Part shown: piece by piece, positions 22,350 through 34,329 of the stretch
Position numbering within the stretch: the first letter of the stretch is position 1
How the letters are laid out: each line of letters opens with the position of its first letter
Origin: Zizania palustris
Taxonomy: Eukaryota > Streptophyta > Magnoliopsida > Poales > Poaceae
Assembly: GCA_019279435.1 (NCBI GenBank)
Contig: JAAALK010000287.1
Coordinates: 25,420,162 to 25,484,161 of the forward strand
Length of the DNA stretch: 64,000 nucleotides
Direction of reading: 5' to 3'
Made by a program: the position numbers and the translations under genes
Notes under the pieces: generated by a model
Databases searched by the model: none
What the model saw: only the letters and a program-made list of their open reading frames with translations
What the model was told of the DNA's origin: nothing

Positions 22350-25300
22350 ATGGCCGCGAATTTCTGGGCTTCGTCGCACAGGTAAGGATCCCGCCACCGG
22401 CCCCCGTCGATTCGGTTTTGGGGGTTTGGGAACCCGTGAGCTGAGCTTGCTGATCGTGGGGGAGGCGTGTGTGTGCGAGCAGCAAGCAGCTGCTGGACCC
22501 GGATGATGTGGACAAGGTGAAGCAGGCGGACGTCGAGCGGGGCATCACCAAGGAGGAGTTCCGCCTCGTCAAGATCCACATGTCCTTCCGTGAGCTCCTC
22601 CTCTCACACCATTTTCGCTCCCTCGTCGCTTCCTGTAGGGTTTCGTCGACGCGGAACTATCCAGTGCGCGGGGGCGTGATTACCTGTGCGATATGGTTTT
22701 TGGAATCGGGGAAATACTGCTGCGTAGTCTAATTGGATTGAAAGGCTTCAGGATTCAGGAATTAGTACACGAGTGGAATATGTTGCATACTACGTTTTAC
22801 TTGGAATATGTTGATAAAAGGAATTGTCTGTAGTTTCATGGCAGTAAGAAGGTACTGCAGTATAAATTATAGTCTGATGTATGCGAGCCATTTCTGGCTC
22901 GTGGATGTGCTGTTGGATGTTAACAAAGGGAACTTTTTAGCCTTTCAAATATTTCCTACTGTTTATGTTAAAACAAGAGGGAGAAATATGCTAAGGTTTT
23001 TGCTCTATTTCAAACATACAGGTTCTGTTTTTTGTTCAGTTATAGCAGTTTTTGGTGACTGCAAGTTATACCAGCACTGTTTGCATTAACCAACAAGGTT
23101 GTAGTACATTATTAGTGTAGGGACAAATTGGAAAGGAGTGGTAGTATTAATTTCACATTTATAGTAGTTGTAACCTCTTGCTTAATGTTACTCGATATGT
23201 ATATTTTGTATTTTTGCGTTAATCCTACAAATTAAGGTAAAACATTTGATGATTTCAGATATCTGGCGGTTGGCACAGCAGGTGAAAGTTAGACAAAGGT
23301 TAGTCCTCCTTTCCACTTCCTAGCCCATACCCTTTGTTTTTTTTTGTCATATATGGCATTTTTATCAAACGATCAAACTTGTCATTTTGTTTTTGGACTT
23401 AGTTAGCAGGCTTTCCGTGGGATACTTGTATGTGTTATAGTTTACTATTTCTAAAAGCGTTATCCAGGGTGACATTTGTAGTGTACTTGTTTTATAATTG
23501 CTGAGAAGGGGTCTCTGCTTCCTTCTCAGCATGTTTAGTTCATGTCTACAGTCTACTGTTGAATTGCTCACTTGTATCTTGCGATATTTTGTCCATTTTC
23601 ACCAGACTTATTTGGCTTTAACCTGTGATACTGACATTAAATCATTTGTAATTTCAGAGTGATAGCTACTGCAGTTACTTACTTCAGGCGCGTATACACA
23701 AGGTATGATTCCCAACGTAAGAAAGTTACATGGGAAATGCAGTTACCTTCTATTCATCAATGAGAAAGAGCTCCGCTTAAATTTTGGTCTGAATTTGACT
23801 GTTATTTAGAAAGCTAGAGGAAGGAAAATGATAGCCTTATTAGGAAAAAAGAAATCATACTTTTGAGACTGAGGTGTCAACCTACTGGGAAAGTAAGGAT
23901 GTCTCCAATACAAGCATCCAAACTTCTGTATGACTTGTTTGGTGTGAATTCATGTTGTAGATACCCTAAGAAGAATCATGGTGTGTAGGGTATTGTTAGA
24001 TGTTGATGTATCTCTACTTGAACCAATCAGAACTAGGGTACACAGTGCTTCAATCCAATTTGAACACAATGAAAGTTACTTATGATCTAATACTTGTGTT
24101 TTTGTACATTCTGTGAGCAAAAGTTGGACATAATGATCCATATTTTACTTATTGCTTGTAATATTTCATTGGAGAACATTTAATTGTTTTTTTGTAAAAG
24201 ACTTCCAGCAGTTAGAACTTAGAACTCTGTCATGATGCTGGATATGTTTACAGAAAGAGCATGACTGAGTATGATCCTCGCTTGGTAGCACCAACCTGTT
24301 TGTATTTGGCATCAAAGGTGGAGGAGAGCACAGTGCAAGCAAGACTTCTTGTCTTTTACATAAAAAAGATGTGTGGTGAGATTCATGATCATAAATGGAC
24401 ACATTTATCTGGAAGAACTGCGCTAAACATGAGTTCTCCGGTTTGAAATGTAGCCTCTGATGAGAAGTACCGGTTTGAAATCAAGGATATCCTTGAAATG
24501 GAAATGAAGCTCCTGGAAGCACTTGACTATTATTTGGTTGTTTACCATCCATATCGTCCTCTTCTACAGTAAGCAGACCTATATTTCTCGATCTATTCAC
24601 TTCATAGTCTGCAATGGTATTAACAGATACTTTGGTTTTAGGTTATTGCAGGATGCTGGCATAACAGATCTGACACAATTTGCCTGGTACACACTCCTCT
24701 TCATGAATGCATTGCTGTAATACTACTCTTTTTTATGCAAGAAAAGTTGCTTTAGATGCTTACTGGCATTTGTTGGTTGAACTCTAAACCTATTCTATTA
24801 TTGCATGGGTAAATTCTCGACATGCATATTTAGTTTTTAGAAACGTATTTCCATTTAATATTGTCGTATTGAATATCCTTGGTAGGACCATAGGATTGTA
24901 TGGACTAGGAACTAATGAACATACAGACTCGTCTACCACTTTTGCCTTCTAGTTTTAGTGGTGTACAGTACAATAAGGTAATACTCCAGCTTTTATGTGG
25001 AGCCACATGAGCAATAAGACTGAGTTAATTGTCTTTATTATGATTAATGGGCATAATGCATGCTCAATCTTCAACTAGACCTGCTCCTATGCTTATTGCC
25101 TGCTGTTATTTGCAGGGGACTTGTCAATGATACTTACAAGATGGATCTTATTCTCATACACCCACCATATATGATAGCATTAGCCTGCATATACATTGCA
25201 AGCGTTCTTAAAGACAAGGACACGACCTTGTGGTTTGAAGAGCTCCGCGTCGACATGAACGTTGTAAGTGTGCTCGTAGATCACCTTCCTTATCTCCGTC

Positions 25301-25483
25301 CCAACGCACGTTGGTTGATCCTCTCATTATTCTTATCCGTTGACGTCTGTTTGCAATTCTCAGGTTAAGAATATCTCCATGGAAGTTTTAGACTTCTACG
25401 ACACCTACAAGATTGACCCTCAGAGGGGGCTCCCAGAGGACAAAATAAGCCCTGTGATGAACAAGTTGCCTGCAAAGGCCTAA
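22350..25483 (+). CDS. CycC: Cyclin C (Mediator CDK8 kinase-module cyclin)
   Basis: Partner of CDK8 in the Mediator kinase module, in the nucleus. Nine coding exons: 22350-22381, 22483-22589, 23259-23298, 23658-23702, 24254-24375, 24454-24568, 24642-24686, 25116-25263, 25364-25483. They sum to 774 nt (257 residues plus stop), the expected plant cyclin C length, and all junctions are GT-AG and in phase. The protein starts MAANFWASSH and shows RGITKEEFRLVKIHMSF, then the cyclin box with YFRRVYTRKSMTEYDPRLVA and TCLYLASKVEES, then the second fold with LIHPPYMIALACIYIASV. It ends MNKLPAKA. All key parts are present. The exon 2 acceptor has a tandem NAGNAG (22479/22482) that could insert one serine. 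Convergent with the RNF4-like gene. Confident family call. Confidence 0.96.
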
Positions 25484-25907
25484 GGCCGGCTGGGTCCCTA
25501 CTTCAAAGCAATTTCAGTGTGAGCATTTCACGGAGAACTTCCAAGGCATGCCGTACGCCATTGGAATTGAGAAGTAACCCTAGCAAACTTGAAGAAGGGC
25601 ATTCGCAGCTGATCATGATGCAACAGCTTTGGAGGCCTAAATCATTTACATTGAAGATAAATGGTATGTATGTGCTTTGTTAGGTTACTAGTTTCGTTTG
25701 TATAGCGGGTGCTCTAATGGGATTACTGGCTGAGGTGAACGTCAAATTCGTTCGACCTGCATCCCTGAATCCTTACTAAGCTCCAATCTCGTGTGTTGTT
25801 CGTGTTCAATTGTTCATCCAGTACGAGCAGATCACAGGAAGACGTGCGCCACGACTAAACTAGTGATCTTAATACTCTATTAAAATTACCTGATATCTTA
25901 TTAAGAA

Positions 25908-26035
25908 GGAAAAATTGATCATAGGTCTATTTAGATGGAAATTGAGGATTTAACATGGTCCCCGTATGTCATTGAGATGTGGTAGGTAAATCTTCAATTT
26001 TCATCTAAAGGATGGATATATGATCAAATTCCCCC
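25908..26035. mobile_element. Short foldback MITE, copy 2, with 8-bp TSD
   Basis: A 128-bp inverted-repeat unit (GGAAAAATTGATCAT ... ATGATCAAATTCCCCC) flanked by ATTAAGAA at 25900-25907 and 26036-26043. It shares ATTTAGATGGAAATTGAGGA with the copy near 3026. An 8-bp duplication points to hAT-type mobilisation. It lies between the converging cyclin C and RNF4-like genes. Confidence 0.7.
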
Positions 26036-26438
26036 ATTAAGAACCATGATCAACATGTAATGCTCTGGCATCATCACAGCTTCAAGCTAATCCAGGTTAC
26101 ACGGCCAAGCGCCTGGTACACAAAACAGTACACAAAAGCGATCTAAGCAATGGGGCTATAGTTAGTTTTGTATCCTTTGGAAGGCAGAGGCTATCTATCC
26201 ATCCAGTTGCATAATCAGAATGTTGCTGCTGATGAGCTCCTGGTGATGCATCTGCATACAAAAAGCCTGGTATGATACACGCTATGGTTGAACTTCTGAA
26301 CCTGAATAATATGTTAGATTGGAAGATGACACCAGAAGTTCCTTTGGCACATCCAATGAACCTGTATTTGATGAAGTCACAATCACTAGATTGCCAAGAA
26401 TGCATGAGAAACTAATCAGTAGGTAAATGGCGGCACCT

Positions 26439-29400
26439 CTAGATATCCGAGCTTGGAAGATAAATACGATGGAAATTGTTCGCCCTGAGGCTCTTTCGGC
26501 AAGTGGGACATTTCTTGTGAATCTTGATGGCTTGCTTGATGCATTTCGTGCAAAAAATGTGGCCGCAATTTGTTGTGGAGGGCTCCTCCAACTTACTCAG
26601 ACACACTGGACAGGTAAAAACAGGTTCCTTTGGAGCCACCTTAGCAGGCTCTTTGGTAGTTTTCACAGCATTGTTTGACTGCCAGGACAGGAAAAGGCAG
26701 TAGCCAGTCAGCATACAACTGAAAGTGCAATGCAATAAGACAATAACAATCAGATAAAAGTATTGCATGCATGTGTTAGGTGGCCTTTTCTGCTGGAAGT
26801 ATCCTACACTACAGAAGAACATAAGATGATGGTTGAAATTTAGCGAAGGCCTAATTGTCTGTGCCAACAACCAACGAATCTTAACTGTTGGCGGCAATCA
26901 AGAACAATCACAACAGATCTATAGCAGATCATAATACTGCAAGCATGAGTGTTTTCTATGCCTTGAATGTGAGAGGATAAATCTATGTGTGTGTATGTGT
27001 GTTTTGGCATGACATGTGTGATGTCCATGTGTGGACAAGTTTGTAGTCTTAGCACATTTAACATCTTTTGCTTTAGCATCTTAGACTACCATCTTTGTTT
27101 TAGCATCTAACATCTTGGACTACATGGCTAGCCTATAAATATGTATCCCCAACCATTTGGGTTGGCATGGCATTTGAGTGAGTTGAATGAGAAGAAAATT
27201 GTCCCAACTCTGAGTGTCATCCCTACCAATGCGAGTGTTCTCTCTAACAATTGGTATCAGAGCTGTATGGTTCTGTGACCTTTCCAATCCCCTCCGCGAC
27301 TCTCTCCAACGGAGACGCTCGTCTCCTTGTTCATCTTCCTCCCTTGCCGGTCCACCGGAAACCAACGACTCGGCGAGCTCCACCCACACTCCGAGCAGCA
27401 GCTCGATAGTAGCGGCTTCCTCCCAGTGCAGCAGCAACCCCCACGACCTTTCCACTCCACCATCGTGCAATGTCCGCAGGAGACTCTATTCGCTCGGTCA
27501 CCTCGAGCGCACGACGTCGGCAGGAGGCCGAAGTCGTTGCGGCGGAGGAGCGCGACCGGGTGGCAGCAGAGGCAGTGGCAGTGGCGGCTCGGAAGGCGAG
27601 GTTGGCGGCATCAGAACTGGCAGTAGCGAGAGCGAAAGAGGAAGCGGCGGCGGCTGTGGCTGCAGCACGTGTTGCGGCGGCAGAGCTCGAAGCTTTGCGC
27701 CACGGTAGCAACAGTGGCACTGCCTCTGAGGGAGGTAGCCTCGACTTGGAGGTCGAGTTACCAAGGAGGACGAAGGATGAGCGGGTGGCGCAGTGGGCAG
27801 CAGCGCAGCCCCGTGCTCGTGGCGGCAGCCCAAACGGGCCCAGGCGCGCCGACAACACTCCGGGAGGATGCGCACGCGACGGTCGTGCTCCTGGCGAATG
27901 CGACCCTCACAGGCGACGTGGCTCTCCTTCCCTGGACCGGCGCCATGGTCATCGCGGCTTCCAGACCATCGTCAAGGACGCTGGTGCTGGTGGTGGATGG
28001 CCCACCCTCACTAAGACCAACTACACCGAGTGGTCCATGATTATGAGGGTGAAGCTCCAAGTGCGGCACATGTGGGAGGCGGTCACATACAACGACGTTG
28101 ACTACGATAATGATCGACGGGCGCTGGAGGCCCTCGTTGCTACAATTCCGCCGGAGATGCAATCTTTGATTGCTAGTAAGCGGACTGCCAAGGAGGCTTG
28201 GGATACTATCGCTGCAGTGCGTATCGGCAGCGACCGTGCCCGCAAGGCTACGCTGCAGTCACTACGCAAGGAGTGGGAGAACCTGGCTTTCAAACCAGGT
28301 GAGGATGTTGATGATTTTGCTCTCCGTCTCAACTCTCTACTGCAGAAGTTGGTGCAGCATGACGAAGACCTCATCAATGAGGAAAGAGCTGTTAAGAAGC
28401 TCTTTCGCTGCATTCCCGGGAGATACAAGCAGATCGCTCACTCGATCGAGTCCTTGATGGACATCTCCTGAATGTCGATCGAAGAAGCGATAGGTCGTCT
28501 CAAGATCATCGACATCGACGAGCCCCAACTATCTTCAGAGTCGGCCACCACTAGTGGCAAGCTTCTCTTCACCGAGGAGCAGTGGCTCGCTCGCCAGCGA
28601 GAGCAGAAGAAGGGGGAGGCATCAAGTTCGTCGAATGGCCACAAACGCCAGCCACGCAGGGGGCGCAAGGCCCCCCAAGCGCGTAGAGGCGCTACTGGCG
28701 ACGCCAACGGTGGCCGCAAGGCCACCCGTGATGACACTTGTCACAACTGTGGCAAGATCGGCCATTGGGCTAGGGATTGCTGGCAGGCGAACCGCGGCGG
28801 TCAGGCACATGTTGCGTAAGCGCAAGAGGAGCCAGCTCTGTTCCTTATACATGGGAACATTGAGCTGCACTCCCCTCCCCTGTCGACGGCTGCCGCTCTT
28901 CTCCACGTCGACGAATCGCGCGCACACGTCTTCCTCGGCAATGGGTCCAATGATGACAAGATTGACAGTTGGTTCCTCGACACCGGTGCCACCCATCACA
29001 TGACCAGGTGGCGGGACCACTTCTCCAACCTGGATTCCATCGTGCGAGGCTCCATCAAGTTTGGGGACGCCTCCGCCATGGAGATAAGGGGCGTCGGCTC
29101 TGTCATCTTCACCGCCAAGACCGGCGAGCATTGGTTGCTCACCGGTGTCTACTACATCCCCGAGCTGAGGAACTCCATCATCAGCCTTGGTCGTCTGGAT
29201 GAGAATGGCTCGCGCGTGGAGATCGAGCATAGGGTGCTGCGCATTTGGGATCATCAGCATCAACTTGTCGCCAAGGTAAATAGAGGAAGCAATCGCCTCT
29301 GTCCTTCACGTGCAGGTGGCGCAGCCCGTGTGTCTTGCAGTCCGTCGCGACGACGACGCTTGGCGGTGGCACGAGCGCTTTGGGCACCTCAACTTTGAGG

Positions 29401-32400
29401 CCCTGAAGCAGCTCGGCATCAAGGAGATGGTGCGGGGCATGCCAAGTGTCGAGCATGTGGAGCAGTTCTGCGACACCTACGTGCTGACCAAGCAGCGACG
29501 ACTCCCATTCCCTCATCAGGTGAGCTTTCGCGCCAAGGAGAAGCTCGAGCTCGTGCACGACGACCTTTGCGGTCCCATGACACTGGCTACCCCTAGAGGT
29601 CGGCGCTACTTCCTCCTCGTCGACGACGTGTCCCGCTACATGTGGGCGGTGCTTCTCGACACCAAGGCAGCAGCCGCAGATGCTATCAAGCGTCATCAAG
29701 CTGCCGCGGAGGAGTGCGGCTGCAAGCTTCGGGTGTTGCGCACGGACAACGGCGGCTGAGTTCGCGGCGTACTGCGCCGACGAGGGGATTCAGCGCCACT
29801 ACTCCACGTCGTACACACCACAGCAGAACGGCGTCGTCGAGCGCTGCAACCAGACGGTGGTGGCCACTGCCCGCGCCCTCCTCAAGCAGAGAGGGATGCC
29901 GGCGATCTACTGGGGAGAGGCGGTGATGACTGTCGTCCATCTCCTCAACCGTTCGACCACCAAGGCTCTTGACGGTGAGACGCCGTATGAAGCCTAGCAC
30001 GGACGCAAGCCGACGGTCGAGCACCTCCGCGTTTTTGGTTGCCTGACATTCATCAAGGAGCTTAGCCATGTCGACAAGTTTGACGATCGGAGTACGCAAG
30101 GGGTCTTCATCGGCTATGCGGAGGGCTCCAAGGCCTACCGCATCCTCGACCCTCTGACACAGCGCGTCCACATCTCGCGTGACGTTGTGTTCGACGAAGG
30201 GCGAGGCTAGACGTGGGGCAAGATGGCGGATGATGGCTCGACTTCGATGATCAGCGATTTCGTCGTCAAGTATGTCTACTTCGAGGGAGCAGGGGGAGCT
30301 AGTAGCTCACCTTCACCGAGCTCGCTTGCCCCAACACCTGGCACATCATTAGCTCCGGCAAGTACACCACCTCCTGCACCGGCCACACCTCGCTCTCCTA
30401 CACCGGCGCCCACATCTCCGGGATCGGCATCCGCAACTTCAGTCCATGATGAGCAGCGCACAGTGGAGTTCACTACTCCATTATCAAACGACGGGGACCG
30501 TGTCGATGCTTGCCATGATAGCGAGCCTCTACGTTACCGCACCATGGATAACATCCTTGGTGAGCAGCCCGTTCTTGGGATGGCGCAACATGACTTCGAT
30601 GCGGAGCTGCACTTGGCGCACGGTGACGATGAGCCACGTCCCTTCGCTGAGGCGGAAGGAGATGCGGTCTGGCGCGCCGCGATGCAGCAGGAGATGGATG
30701 CCGTCGAGCGGAACCATACATGGGAGTTGGCTGATCTTCCGGCCGGCCACTGTGCCATCACCCTTAAGTGGGTGTTCAAGCTGAAGAAAGATGAGGCCGG
30801 GGTGGTGGTCAAGCACAAGGCTTGGCTGGTGGCACGCGGTTTTGTTCAGCAGGAGGGAGTCGACTTCGACGACGCCTTCGCTCCTGTTGCACGGATGGAG
30901 TCCATTCGTGTCCTCCTCGTGCTGGCAGCCCAGGAGGGTTGGCGTGTATATCACATGGATGTCAAGTCTGCCTTCCTCAATGGCGACTTGAAGGAGGAGG
31001 TCTACGTTCGACAGCTTGCGACAGGCACCACGAGCTTGGAACGACAAGTTGGACTCCACTCTCAGGCAGATGGGGTTCCATCAAAGTGCTCATGAGGTTG
31101 CAGTCTACCGGCGGGGCAAGGGAGACAATGCCCTGTTGGTAGGCGTCTACGTTGACGACTTGGTGATCACCGGCATCAAGGAAGTGGAGGTAGAGGCGTT
31201 CAAGACGAAGATGAAGGCCACCTTCTAGATGAGCGACCTAGGGCTCCTCTCCTTCTACTTGGGGATCAAGGTGCACCAGGACAGCCCTCACACTTCACTT
31301 CGCCAGACCGCTTACGCCAAGCACATCGTCGAGCTGGGCGGACTCACCGACTGCAACCCAGCCTACACTCCCATGGAGGAAAGGCTGAAGCTGAGTCGCG
31401 ACAGCACGACGGAGGAGGTGGACGCGACACAGTACCGACGCATTGTGGGCAGTCTTCGCTACCTTGTCCACACGCGACCGGACTTAGCGTTCGCAGTTGG
31501 CTACGTCAGTCGGTTCATGCAACGACCGACGACGGAGCATCAACAGGTCGTGAAGAGGATCCTACACTATGTCGCGGGGACCTTTGACTACGGCTTGTAC
31601 TACCCGAGGTGCCCCGGTGCGGCGCATTTCATCGGGTACAGCGACAGCGACCACGCCGGCGACATCGACACAAGCAAGAGCACCAGCGGGACACTGTTCT
31701 TCCTTGGTAAGTGTCTGATCAGCTGGTAGTCGGTCAAGCAGCGGGTGGTGGTCATGTCCAGTTGCGAGGCAGAGTACATCGCAGCCACTTCTGCATCAAC
31801 TCAAGCTCTCTGGCTGGCTCGGCTGCTTGGCGATCTTCTTGGCAGAGATGCCGAAGCGGTGGAGGTCAGGGTGGACAGCAAGTCTGCTTTGGCTTTGGCA
31901 AAGAACCCTGTCTTCCACGAGCGCAGCAAGCACATCCGGGTGAAGTACCACTTCATCCGGAGTTGTTTGGATGAGGGGAGTGTGAAGGCCAGCTACATCA
32001 ACATCCAGGACCAGCTCGCCGACTTCCTCACCAAGTCGCTTGGGCGGATCAAGTTCCAGGAGCTTCGCGCCAGGATTGGGATGGTTCAGATTTCCCAGAA
32101 GGCGCCACATAAGACTTAGGGGGAGATTGAGAGGATAAGTCTATGTGTGTGTATGTGCGTTTTGGTATGACATGTTGTTTGGCATGACATGTGTGATGTC
32201 CATATGTGCACAAGTTTGTAGTCTTAGCACCTTTAGCATCTTTTGCTTTAGCATCTTAGACTAGCATGTTAGACTAGACTAAGCATCTTTGCTTTAGCAT
32301 CTTAGGCTACATGACTAGCCTATAAATATGTATCCCCAACCATTTGGGTTGGCATGACATTTGAGTGAGTTGAATGAGAAAAAAATTGTCCCAACTCTGA

Positions 32401-33690
32401 GTGTCATCCCTACCAATGCGAGTGTTCTCTCTAACAGAATGGGCCATGGAAAATGCATAAAGTTTCAACTCAAAACAAATAACTCATTCCACTCGTAGGG
32501 CCAACAAAATGCTAACTCTACAGGGAGGCCAAAAGAGCCAAATATTGAGGACACAATGAGAACCACTGCTATTTTGCATAGAGGAAAAAGATTAGAGCAA
32601 CAGCTATTCAATAATCAAACACAGCATTAAAGCTGAAAAGTCGAAACTATATAACTAAGTACCTGCAAGCTGAACTCTTCTTCGCTTTCTGGAGAGAGAA
32701 TCTGTATAACAGGTATAACCCTTTTTCGTTTGTTCCCTGTATTATGGGAAGGTATAGTTATCACCACAAAGCAAACATGATTTAATAAATGATTTGGCAG
32801 ATGAAGAATCTTAAATGAAATAGCAAATAGAAAAATCAGATATAGCATACCAACATTTTCCATGGTTTTAGTTCTTGGTTCAATGCTAGTATATGGTATG
32901 CTTTCTAACAAGCAATGTCAAAGGAATAATAGAAAAGGAGAAACTATAAGCTCATCTATCTACTATATAACTATAGTCTATATGTCTGCTGCCACTATGA
33001 AAATAGCTGGGATCCTCATGGTATAATCAACACCAGCAGTTATCTTTTACAACCCAGAATCCACTGTTCTAGTGTGATGTGTCTGTATATGAACCAGACA
33101 ATAATCTAAGAAATAATCAATTGGCAGAAGCAATCATCTGATGAAGAAATCCCCTCCCTGCCCCCAAAAAATCCACTCACAGTATATATAAAGTTAGTAC
33201 TTGGGACAGATCAATGCAATGTGTGTAGAAATAAGCTAACCTTCCCGGCTAGCATCTACTTCCAGATCAACTACTGCCACAGGCCGCTTCCTAGTCCTTT
33301 GGTTCCTTCTCTGCGAAACGCACAATGCAAGATAATTCAATACACATGAGCGAAAGATGCATCATATTTTTCATAATACTTGTACAAAGTATAATTGAGA
33401 CTGAAGCAATCCTTTCAATTCAAGAGAGAGTAATAGCAATATACCTGAGGAGGCATTTGTGAAGCTGATACTATCTGCACTTCATCATCCAGAGCTTCCA
33501 CATCAATGGGTGAGATGCGCGCACCAGTCGATGCCGGCGCCCCACGACGGACCGGGGAGATTGCATCCGAGTTCACAACAACTTTATCAGCAAGGCCATC
33601 TTGCGATTGCCTCCTTTGGGCACCCGGTGCGTCGCCGACAGTACTCATGCTAACTTTTGTGCTGGCACTCACCTCAAATCTGGAATCAAC
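26439..33690 (-). CDS. RNF4-like small RING E3 ligase (candidate SUMO-targeted ubiquitin ligase), intron holding a copia element
   Basis: Coding exons are 33648-33445 (ATG at 33648), 33310-33241, 32736-32663 and 26678-26439. All borders are GT-AG and phases agree, giving 195 residues. A 5' UTR segment precedes the ATG, with an acceptor at 33692-33691, and further leader exons probably lie at about 34000-34270. The C-terminal RING is C3HC4: C139, C142, C154, H156, C159, C162, C173, C176, in FTCPVCLSK and [10 protein letters not shown]. The N-terminal part has acidic/hydrophobic patches that look like SUMO-interacting motifs: [17 protein letters not shown] and [16 protein letters not shown] at the C-terminus plus SIM-like patches is the RNF4/Slx8 plan, so nuclear SUMO-targeted ubiquitylation is a reasonable inference. 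The last intron is 5984 bp, of which 5467 bp is a retrotransposon in antisense orientation. Confidence 0.85.
26970..27249 (+). repeat. 5' LTR of the copia element
   Basis: 280 bp, TG...CA ends. A TATA-like CCTATAAATATG at about 27133-27144 is the probable promoter for the element. Confidence 0.92.
27470..28819 (+). pseudogene. copia gag (UBN2-type) with zinc knuckle, disrupted
   Basis: The frame reads an Ala/Glu-rich N-terminus, then the gag core ([20 protein letters not shown] and [20 protein letters not shown]). A stop at 28469-28471 interrupts the frame just before [11 protein letters not shown]. The same frame then continues to a CCHC zinc knuckle, [14 protein letters not shown], at about 28738-28780. 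A second stop, TAA at 28817-28819, separates gag from protease. Both breaks lie in an otherwise continuous frame. Gag would form the nucleocapsid-like particle; the knuckle binds element RNA. Confidence 0.9.
28820..32119 (+). pseudogene. copia pol (protease, integrase, reverse transcriptase, RNase H), multiply broken
   Basis: The protease active site appears as [12 protein letters not shown] near 28970. The integrase has an HFNxEAL-type zinc region ([14 protein letters not shown]) and catalytic signatures LRTDNGG and [14 protein letters not shown] has [24 protein letters not shown] and the catalytic YVDDLVIT near 31147. RNase H has SCEAEYIAA and the conserved end [12 protein letters not shown]. 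Defects are a frameshift near 29300-29310, another near 29755, and in-frame stops at 29995-29997, 30208-30210, 31226-31228 and 31727-31729. There is also a deletion with frame change at about 31010 that removes the RT segment between VYV and RQAPRAW. It cannot encode functional proteins. Confidence 0.9.
32128..32436 (+). repeat. 3' LTR of the copia element
   Basis: 309 bp, longer than the 5' LTR. Extra stretches include TTGTTTGGCATGACATG near 32173 and AGACTAGACTAAGCATC near 32270, both made of words already present nearby, so they look like slippage duplications or 5' LTR losses. Confidence 0.92.
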
Positions 33691-34302
33691 CTGAAATTCA
33701 AGGGATTATGATTCAATTCATACTGATTTTTCATTTGGTTAGGACATTCATACCTCTGGAATCTCGCACAAATATTCACTGATTAGGAATTCTGGAACAA
33801 CAAACGCACTTGCGCAAATGAAATCACAAACAGCACTAGAACATGGGGACTAACCTAGCGAATCCACAAATACAATAAGCTAATCACCAAGAAGCATACA
33901 ATCCAAGCATGGAATTCTACAGAGATCAATCCAGGATCTGAAGAGGTAAAGTAGAAGACGAGAAGAGAATCCTAAATCCGAACCTCCATGAGAGAGGGAT
34001 CTACCCGATCAGCCAGACCTAAAAGCAAAAAAAAAAGCCTAAACACGATCAAATCCAACCTGACAACCCGTGAATCGGCACCAGGAGGCGAATCGAGAGC
34101 TCCTCACCTGCGATTCGTACGAGAAATCAACGCCTCTAGCTTCCGAGATAAACCCCACACAAAATCGAAACGACAGAGAGGATTCACATGTAGGGGAAGG
34201 GGAGGTGGAGAGTTCGCACCTGCTCGAACTCCCCAACTCGATCGATCACGCGCGACTGGCAGAGGCGGATCCTGCATTGGACATATAGATGCATATGTTA
34301 AA

Positions 34303-34323
34303 TGGGCCAAAATCTAGCCCAAT
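34303..34323 (-). promoter_or_regulatory. Site II-like motifs upstream of the RNF4-like gene
   Basis: TGGGCC at 34303-34308 and TTGGGCT (minus-strand reading) at about 34316-34322 lie just beyond the likely leader exons. Motif-based inference only. Confidence 0.35.
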
Positions 34324-34329
34324 AGACAC

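Larger units (their letters stand above)
26970..32436 (+). mobile_element. Decayed Ty1/copia LTR retrotransposon, TSD GAATG
   Basis: LTRs at 26970-27249 and 32128-32436 begin TGAGAGGATAA and end TCTCTAACA. GAATG is duplicated at 26965-26969 and 32437-32441. The Met-tRNA primer site TGGTATCAGAGC is at 27252-27263, and a purine tract (TTAGGGGGAGAT) precedes the 3' LTR. The internal order is gag, zinc knuckle, protease, integrase, reverse transcriptase, RNase H, i.e. copia order. The LTRs differ by single bases and by about 29 bp in length, so the insertion is not recent. It lies in the last intron of the RNF4-like gene, on the opposite strand. Confidence 0.96.
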
